DNA from: Flavobacterium sp. HJ-32-4
GTDB lineage: Bacteria > Bacteroidota > Bacteroidia > Flavobacteriales > Flavobacteriaceae
Reading direction: 5' to 3'
DNA length: 64,000 nucleotides
Assembly: GCF_022532105.1 (NCBI RefSeq)
Contig: NZ_CP092832.1
Span: forward strand, 2,571,001 to 2,635,000
Position 1 is the stretch's first letter, and each line of letters begins with the position of its first letter. Below the pieces are notes generated by a model. That model ran no database searches. It saw nothing but the letters and a program-made list of their open reading frames with translations, and was not told where the DNA came from. The position numbers and the translations under genes were made by a program. This document shows positions 59,308-64,000 of this stretch, in pieces.

Positions 59308-60639
59308 CTAATTTTCGTTTCGCCAGTTTGCGCGGTCCATTTGGCTATATTGCCATGGCGCGGCATTGTTTTCCACATTCGTCATCATCGCATTCAGTGA
59401 CATCGGGGCGGCACTCTGCTCCATTACGAGATACCGTCGCATGTCCATGATGATCGAAAGTGGACTGATGTTCACCGGACATTCCTCTACGCAGGCATTG
59501 CAGGTCGTGCAGGCCCAGAGTTCTTCCGGCGTAATATAATCGTTCAGCAACGTTTTACCGTCGGGCACGAAGGTGCCGTTATTTTTGTCGATGTTCCGTC
59601 CTACTTCCTCCAAACGGTCGCGGGTATCCATCATGATCTTACGCGGCGACAGTTTCTTGCCGGTGATGTTGGCCGGACAGGAAGACGTACAACGTCCGCA
59701 TTCCGTACAGGTATACGCGTTGAGCAATTGCACCCAATTCAGATCATGCACGTCGCTCGCCCCGAACTTCTCCGGCACGGCATTCGCATCGGGCGCCGGC
59801 GCGGCAAATGGATCGGCAGTGGGATCGAGCATCAGTTTCACCTCTTTGGTAACGGAATCGAGGTTGTTGAATTTACCCAGTTCGTCGAGGTTGGCAAAGT
59901 ACGTATTCGGAAACGCCAGTAGGATGTGGAGGTGCTTGGAAAAATAGAGGTAATTCAGGAATACCAAAATACCGGCGATGTGCAACCACCAGGCCGCCCG
60001 CTCGAAGAGCGCTACCGTTCCGTCGGCCATTCCGTTGAATAAAGGTGCGATAAATTGGCTGATCGGATACGACCCTACTTCCGCATAATGGGTGTAGCCA
60101 ATCTGTTGCAGATGGTAATCGGCGGCGTTCATCACCAGGAAAAGGGTCATCAGCACCACTTCAAACAAGAGGATGTAATTCGCGTCGTTCTTTGGCCATC
60201 CGTCAAGGTCGGAATGGATGAAGCGCTTGAGGCGGATGACATTGCGTCGTGCCAGGAAGATAAACACCGTCACCAACACGGCAAAGGCCAATATTTCAAA
60301 CGATCCGATCAGGAAGGAATACAACCCACCCATAAACGATAGGATGCGGTGCGTGCCGAAAATACCGTCGATGACAATCTCGAGTACTTCAATATTGATG
60401 ATGACGAAACCCGCATACACAATAATATGCAGGAATCCGGCGATGGGCCGCTTGACCATTTTGGACTGCCCCAGTGCCACGCGTGCCATATTCGCCCAAC
60501 GCTCAGAAGGCCGGTCACTTCGGTCGACGGGTCGCCCCAACCGGATGTTCCGCATCAGCTTTCGGACGTTCAGCGTAAAATAACCTGCGCCCAATGCAAG
60601 CAGTACTACAAAGAAAAGGTTGTCTATATAGTCCATCAT
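59308..60639 (-). CDS. Membrane-bound Fe-S oxidoreductase (HdrC/NarI-like)
   Basis: 443 residues. The first 260 residues contain about five membrane helices (FFVVLLALGAGYFTL; FLHIIVYAGFVIINIEVLEI and so on) related to the nitrate reductase gamma subunit fold. The C-terminal part has two [4Fe-4S] binding motifs: CTECGRCTSSCP (followed by the fourth Cys) and CTTCNACVEECP. Together with the CCG protein at 57964 it is like a heterodisulfide-reductase C/B pair linked to the quinone pool. Its start overlaps the MlaD-like gene's stop by four bases. Confidence 0.88.
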   Translation of the reverse strand: MMDYIDNLFFVVLLALGAGYFTLNVRKLMRNIRLGRPVDRSDRPSERWANMARVALGQSKMVKRPIAGFLHIIVYAGFVIINIEVLEIVIDGIFGTHRILSFMGGLYSFLIGSFEILAFAVLVTVFIFLARRNVIRLKRFIHSDLDGWPKNDANYILLFEVVLMTLFLVMNAADYHLQQIGYTHYAEVGSYPISQFIAPLFNGMADGTVALFERAAWWLHIAGILVFLNYLYFSKHLHILLAFPNTYFANLDELGKFNNLDSVTKEVKLMLDPTADPFAAPAPDANAVPEKFGASDVHDLNWVQLLNAYTCTECGRCTSSCPANITGKKLSPRKIMMDTRDRLEEVGRNIDKNNGTFVPDGKTLLNDYITPEELWACTTCNACVEECPVNISPLSIIMDMRRYLVMEQSAAPMSLNAMMTNVENNAAPWQYSQMDRANWRNEN

Positions 60640-61616
60640 TTCTTAGAAGGATAAACGGTGATCGTATCGTTGGCTGTCGGCGCTTTATACGGCTTGTTTT
60701 TCTTCCCGAACAGCGAAACATTGATGTAGCGCGTCGGGTTCAGCCTCAAATCCTGCAGCAACAGTTCCAGTTCTTTCGAAGTCTTGGAAAGATTCTTATA
60801 CAAGGCGTCGTCTTTCAACAACTTCCCTGCCGTTCCCTGCCCGGCTTCGAGTCCTGACATAATCGTATTGACTTTTACCAATGCCTGTTCGAGCGACTTG
60901 GCCGTACGCCCAAACTCGATTTTTGCCAATGAATCGGATACCACGGCGAAATTACCCGACACCTTATCAAGGTTGGTCATGGTGCGGTCAATCTTGGATT
61001 TGTTATCCGACAACGTCTTATTAAGGGTAACGGAAGCGCCCCTGAATTCCGCCAGCGTACTGTCGAGGTTGGCGATGCTGTTGCGCAGGTTGGCTTTCGT
61101 CTTGTCGTCAAGGATGTTATTGAGGTTCGTCAGCAACTTATCTGCCGACACCACCATTTGCCCTACGCGATCGGCGAGCGGTTGCAGCTTGGCGCTGAAA
61201 TCATCGAGCAAACCCGGGATTTCCTGTCCTTTGATGGTATCGCCTGAAACGGCTTCCTGTGAATCGGCGGTGTTCAGAACGATCTGTATCTGCTTCCCTC
61301 CGATGGGACTCGGCGCATACAACTTGGCGATACTCGATTTAGAGATGAAAAACTCCTCGTTATCGATCTGCATTTCCACTATGATGGGACGTCCGAATTT
61401 GTTTTTGGGATGTACACTGTTGACCTTGCCGATTGGAAGTCCGTTGATGGTCACGGGTGATGAAACGCCAAGACCGTCGACATTATCAAACTCTACATAC
61501 AGCACCTTGGTACTGCCCAATAAGTTGCGTCCCTCTAAAAAACGATAGCCCCATACGAAAAACAACAGGGCTGCGATAACGAAAAGTGACGTCTTTATTT
61601 CTTTGGATATTTTCAA
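60636..61616 (-). CDS. MlaD/MCE family lipid-transfer protein
   Basis: 326 residues. Membrane anchor at 9-29 (SLFVIAALLFFVWGYRFLEG), then the MCE domain VLYVEFDNVDGLGVSSPVTI with INGLPIGKVNSVH, and a long helical region with coiled-coil character ('LTNLNNILDDKTKANLRNSI') like the MlaD-type oligomer that shuttles phospholipids through the periplasm. No MlaE/MlaF genes are adjacent, so it works with partners elsewhere. It is downstream of the amidase by 35 bases. Confidence 0.9.
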   Translation of the reverse strand: MKISKEIKTSLFVIAALLFFVWGYRFLEGRNLLGSTKVLYVEFDNVDGLGVSSPVTINGLPIGKVNSVHPKNKFGRPIIVEMQIDNEEFFISKSSIAKLYAPSPIGGKQIQIVLNTADSQEAVSGDTIKGQEIPGLLDDFSAKLQPLADRVGQMVVSADKLLTNLNNILDDKTKANLRNSIANLDSTLAEFRGASVTLNKTLSDNKSKIDRTMTNLDKVSGNFAVVSDSLAKIEFGRTAKSLEQALVKVNTIMSGLEAGQGTAGKLLKDDALYKNLSKTSKELELLLQDLRLNPTRYINVSLFGKKNKPYKAPTANDTITVYPSKK

Positions 61617-61651
61617 AATGTGGTGTTTTGGGGTGACCGATCAGGGCGAGG

Positions 61652-62782
61652 TCACGGGTATTGTATTTTTTTTCCATCGCGGTATGCGACGATGAAGGCA
61701 CTGGTGTAGCCTTTTGCCTTGGCGTCGGCCAGGTTCTTTTTGGCGGTATCGTAGTCGGACGTTTCTCCGTACATATATTTATACAGTGTTCCACCATCGT
61801 TGGTGACGGAAATCGGGCTCAGGCCTTTGAAATTGCTGGGTACGGTTTCCAGTTTGCGACCGCTGGCAGATATCTGCACTTTGAATACCACGCCCTTCTT
61901 CACATCGGCTGGCGTGTCGTTTTTCTGTACGACCGGCTCCGCAGGTTTCTCGTCGGCCGCGGTTTTCACGACCGGTTCTGCAATTTTCTCGGATGGTTTG
62001 TCGTCGGCCGGTGGCACCGATCCGTCGCCGTAATATTCCTTTTTATAACTGATGATGGCGTTGGCAATGGCACGTGCGAGGTTCGTCTGGCCTTCCTCTG
62101 AATCAAGGTACGCTCCTTCCGTAGGGTTGGATATGAATCCCATCTCAATCAAAACCCGTGGCATAAAGGTCTGGTTCAAAACCAAATACGGTGCTTGTTT
62201 TACACCTCTGCTTTTACGTCCGACCTCGTCGATGAAACGATTTTGGATCTTTGCCGCCAGGGCGATGCTGTTCTCCAGGTATTGTTCCTGAATGATGATC
62301 GCTCCCATATCATTGAGATCGAAGCCCTGGTAGGTTTCCTTATAATCCTTCTCCATTTCGATTACCTCGTTCTCCTTTTTCGCCACTGAAAGGTTCGAAG
62401 CCAATTTCGTCATACCCATTACGTACGTTTCCGTACCAAAGGCCGCTGCATTGGGATTGGCGTTGCAGTGCAGCGAAACAAATATGTGGGAATTGGAACG
62501 GTTGGCGATACGTGAACGCTCGATGAGTTCGATGAAAACATCGGATTTACGCGTGTAGACGACTTCGAAGCCCGGTGTCGACTCCAGTATCTTCCCCACT
62601 TTCAGTACGACGTTGAGCGACACGTTCTTCTCCACGTGCCCGTTATAGGAGGCACCCCAGTCCTTTCCGCCGTGTCCGGCGTCTAACGTTACCTTGAACT
62701 TCCCGTTCTGCCCGAAAAGAAGCGTCGGGAAAACGAATGCAAAGAACACTAAAAATGCGTTGTTTCTGTATGCAGAAGCCAT
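61652..62782 (-). CDS. N-acetylmuramoyl-L-alanine amidase with SPOR-like domain
   Basis: 376 residues, signal peptide AFLVFFAFVFPTLLFGQ. Amidase_3 motifs: TLDAGHGGKDWGASYNG (zinc His), a middle Glu region FVSLHCNANPNAAA, and VLIEMGFISNPTEGAYLDSEE (catalytic Glu). It cleaves the lactyl-amide bond of peptidoglycan during cell separation. The C-terminal part after a Pro/Glu-rich linker (VVKTAADEKPAEPVV) has FKVQISASGRKL and YKYMYGETSDYDTAKKNL, a SPOR-type domain that binds denuded glycan. Divergent from lptD. Confidence 0.92.
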   Translation of the reverse strand: MASAYRNNAFLVFFAFVFPTLLFGQNGKFKVTLDAGHGGKDWGASYNGHVEKNVSLNVVLKVGKILESTPGFEVVYTRKSDVFIELIERSRIANRSNSHIFVSLHCNANPNAAAFGTETYVMGMTKLASNLSVAKKENEVIEMEKDYKETYQGFDLNDMGAIIIQEQYLENSIALAAKIQNRFIDEVGRKSRGVKQAPYLVLNQTFMPRVLIEMGFISNPTEGAYLDSEEGQTNLARAIANAIISYKKEYYGDGSVPPADDKPSEKIAEPVVKTAADEKPAEPVVQKNDTPADVKKGVVFKVQISASGRKLETVPSNFKGLSPISVTNDGGTLYKYMYGETSDYDTAKKNLADAKAKGYTSAFIVAYRDGKKIQYP

Positions 62783-62859
62783 GTAGTCAGCTAAAAGTTA
62801 ATTTTAATAAAATCCGTCTCCTTTGATAGTGAAATGTGCTTATTTTGGTGAAAAATACG

Positions 62860-62867
62860 TAGTTTTG
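62860..62867 (+). promoter_or_regulatory. -7 box TAGTTTTG before lptD
   Basis: TAGTTTTG fits TAnnTTTG exactly. A TTTTG at 62843-62847 lies only 12 bases upstream, shorter than the usual spacing, so the -33 element is uncertain. Confidence 0.5.
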
Positions 62868-62915
62868 ACACCTCCCGGAGCGGGCCTCATCTGTACAAAA
62901 GTAGCATTAAAACCT

Positions 62916-64000
62916 TTGCGGACAAACTTATTTCATATCGTTTTATCAGCAACGTTCTTAACACTTTGTCTGACAAAATCATATGCCCAGAACCCCACCT
63001 CACCCCTCGCTCCTGACTCGACGAAAGTCACGTTGAAGCCCAAGGATACGAGCCAGGTTTTTCTGGAAGGCATCGCCAGGCGGAAAGCCGTCGGGTATGA
63101 GCGGATGAACCAGAAAAAGAAGCTCCTCACACTGTATGACAAGGCGGAACTCTATTACCTTGATATGGAACTCAAGGCGGGGATCATCGTCATGGACTAT
63201 GAAAAGAACGAGGTATATGCCGGGCGGATCAAGGATTCAACGGGAAAACTGACCCAACGTCCGTATTTCAAGCAGGGCGGTAATATCATCGAACCCGACT
63301 CCATCAAATTCAATACCAAGACCAAAAAAGCGATCATCTGGAATTCGCAGACGAAACAATCGGATGTGATGATCCTCGCCTACCGTACCAAACGGGAAAA
63401 CGACTCGCTTTATTTCATGGACCGTGCGCGTTTCACGACGTCCGATAACCCCGATGACCCCGAATATTGGTTCCAGGCGACGCGCGCCAAGATGGTGCCA
63501 AAAGGAAAAGTGGTAGTCGGTCCTACCAATATGTATATTTACGGCGTCCCGACACCGATCGGCGTCCCGTTTGCGTTTTTCCCCGTCACCAATAAAGCAC
63601 AATCCGGTATCATCATCCCGACGCCGGGCGATACGCAGCGACGCGGGTACTTCCTCCAGAACGGCGGTTACTACTTTGCCCTTAGCGATCATTACGACCT
63701 TACTACTCTGGTCGATTACTACACGAATGGGAGTTATGCACTACGAGCCGAGACGAATTATGCCTGGCGCTATCGTTTCCGCGGTAACCTGAACCTTCGG
63801 TATGAAAACCAGGTGAACAGCGAGCGGGGTTTTCCGGATTACTCGCGCACCAAGGTCTACAACATCCAATGGACGCACTCGCAGGATGGGAAATCGAACC
63901 CGAACTCGCGTTTTTCTGCCTCGGTCAACCTAGGAAGTTCGACCTTCTTCCAAACGTCGCTCAACCAGATCAATGCCGGCGCGCGACTGAACAACACCCT
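62916..64000 (+). CDS. lptD: LPS-assembly protein LptD-like (N-terminal part)
   Basis: An open frame of 361 codons runs from a TTG at 62916 off the right edge. There is no in-frame ATG upstream in the divergent gap, and the product starts with a plausible signal peptide (LRTNLFHIVLSATFLTLCL, cleavage near SYAQ). The mature part has the LptD/OstA N-terminal periplasmic domain (KKKLLTLYDKAELYYLDMEL), then the start of the barrel, with IYGVPTPIGVPFAFFPVTNK and SGIIIPTPGDTQRRGYFLQN, which is the flavobacterial LptD pattern. It inserts lipopolysaccharide into the outer membrane. The remainder lies outside the window. Confidence 0.85.
   Translation, partial: MRTNLFHIVLSATFLTLCLTKSYAQNPTSPLAPDSTKVTLKPKDTSQVFLEGIARRKAVGYERMNQKKKLLTLYDKAELYYLDMELKAGIIVMDYEKNEVYAGRIKDSTGKLTQRPYFKQGGNIIEPDSIKFNTKTKKAIIWNSQTKQSDVMILAYRTKRENDSLYFMDRARFTTSDNPDDPEYWFQATRAKMVPKGKVVVGPTNMYIYGVPTPIGVPFAFFPVTNKAQSGIIIPTPGDTQRRGYFLQNGGYYFALSDHYDLTTLVDYYTNGSYALRAETNYAWRYRFRGNLNLRYENQVNSERGFPDYSRTKVYNIQWTHSQDGKSNPNSRFSASVNLGSSTFFQTSLNQINAGARLNNT

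Overview
The window looks like chromosome from a Bacteroidota bacterium of the Flavobacteriaceae, probably Flavobacterium or a close relative with unusually high GC for the group. The signs are -7 promoter boxes of the TAnnTTTG type, a T9SS-type C-terminal sorting domain, a BshA bacillithiol enzyme, typical flavobacterial gene pairs (MlaD-like protein, SPOR amidase and LptD; two Fe-S proteins) and absence of strong Shine-Dalgarno sites. Coding density is high and most of it is core chromosome. No rRNA, tRNA or CRISPR array was seen.

Layout. 1-6.7 kb: M1-peptidase-like fragment, LOG family protein, UvrA, small stress and signalling proteins. 6.9-9.3 kb: a GH130-like enzyme followed by a 600 bp block of tandem and inverted repeats. 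9.6-15.8 kb (minus): maleate isomerase, small membrane protein, FAH-family hydrolase, gentisate dioxygenase-like cupin, GapN-like aldehyde dehydrogenase, alcohol dehydrogenase. 15.9-28.6 kb: DUF294 protein and a degenerate exonuclease, acetyl-CoA synthetase with a symporter-histidine kinase and response regulator, MFS carrier, porin, an InsA-like zinc-ribbon/HTH protein and a PD40 protein. 28.7-36.5 kb (plus): a tight operon of flavin reductase, salicylyl-CoA/2-aminobenzoyl-CoA hydroxylase-reductase, aryl-CoA ligase, thioesterase, nitrilase and amidohydrolase. 36.8-39.4 kb: AT-rich island with two small genes, then a helicase. 39.4-46.2 kb: endonuclease V, MscS channel, a frameshifted secreted metalloprotease, fumarase. 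46.55-48.43 kb: AT-rich gene cassettes. 48.9-64 kb: envelope and housekeeping genes (L,D-transpeptidase, BshA, GH3/beta-lactamase fusion, Fe-S proteins, MlaD, amidase, LptD).

The two catabolic blocks fit one route: aromatic acid to aryl-CoA (ligase), ring 5-hydroxylation (hydroxylase), CoA removal to gentisate (thioesterase), ring opening to maleylpyruvate (cupin dioxygenase), hydrolysis to maleate plus pyruvate (FAH-family enzyme), maleate to fumarate (maleate isomerase), with fumarase further along. The nitrilase and amidohydrolase at the end of the plus operon may feed acids into it. This is inferred from gene content; substrates are not proven.

The most unusual part is 46.55-48.43 kb. 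Two AT-rich ORFs, each without a visible promoter of its own, are bounded by sites with the geometry of integron attC: the bases at each cassette's 5' junction are the reverse complement of the bases at its 3' end (10 of 10 and 14 of 15), and the complete site has an L-box stem with one extrahelical base. A related site in the opposite orientation borders the AT-rich island near 36.8 kb. No integrase gene is present, so this resembles a CALIN (attC cluster lacking an integrase) in a flavobacterium.
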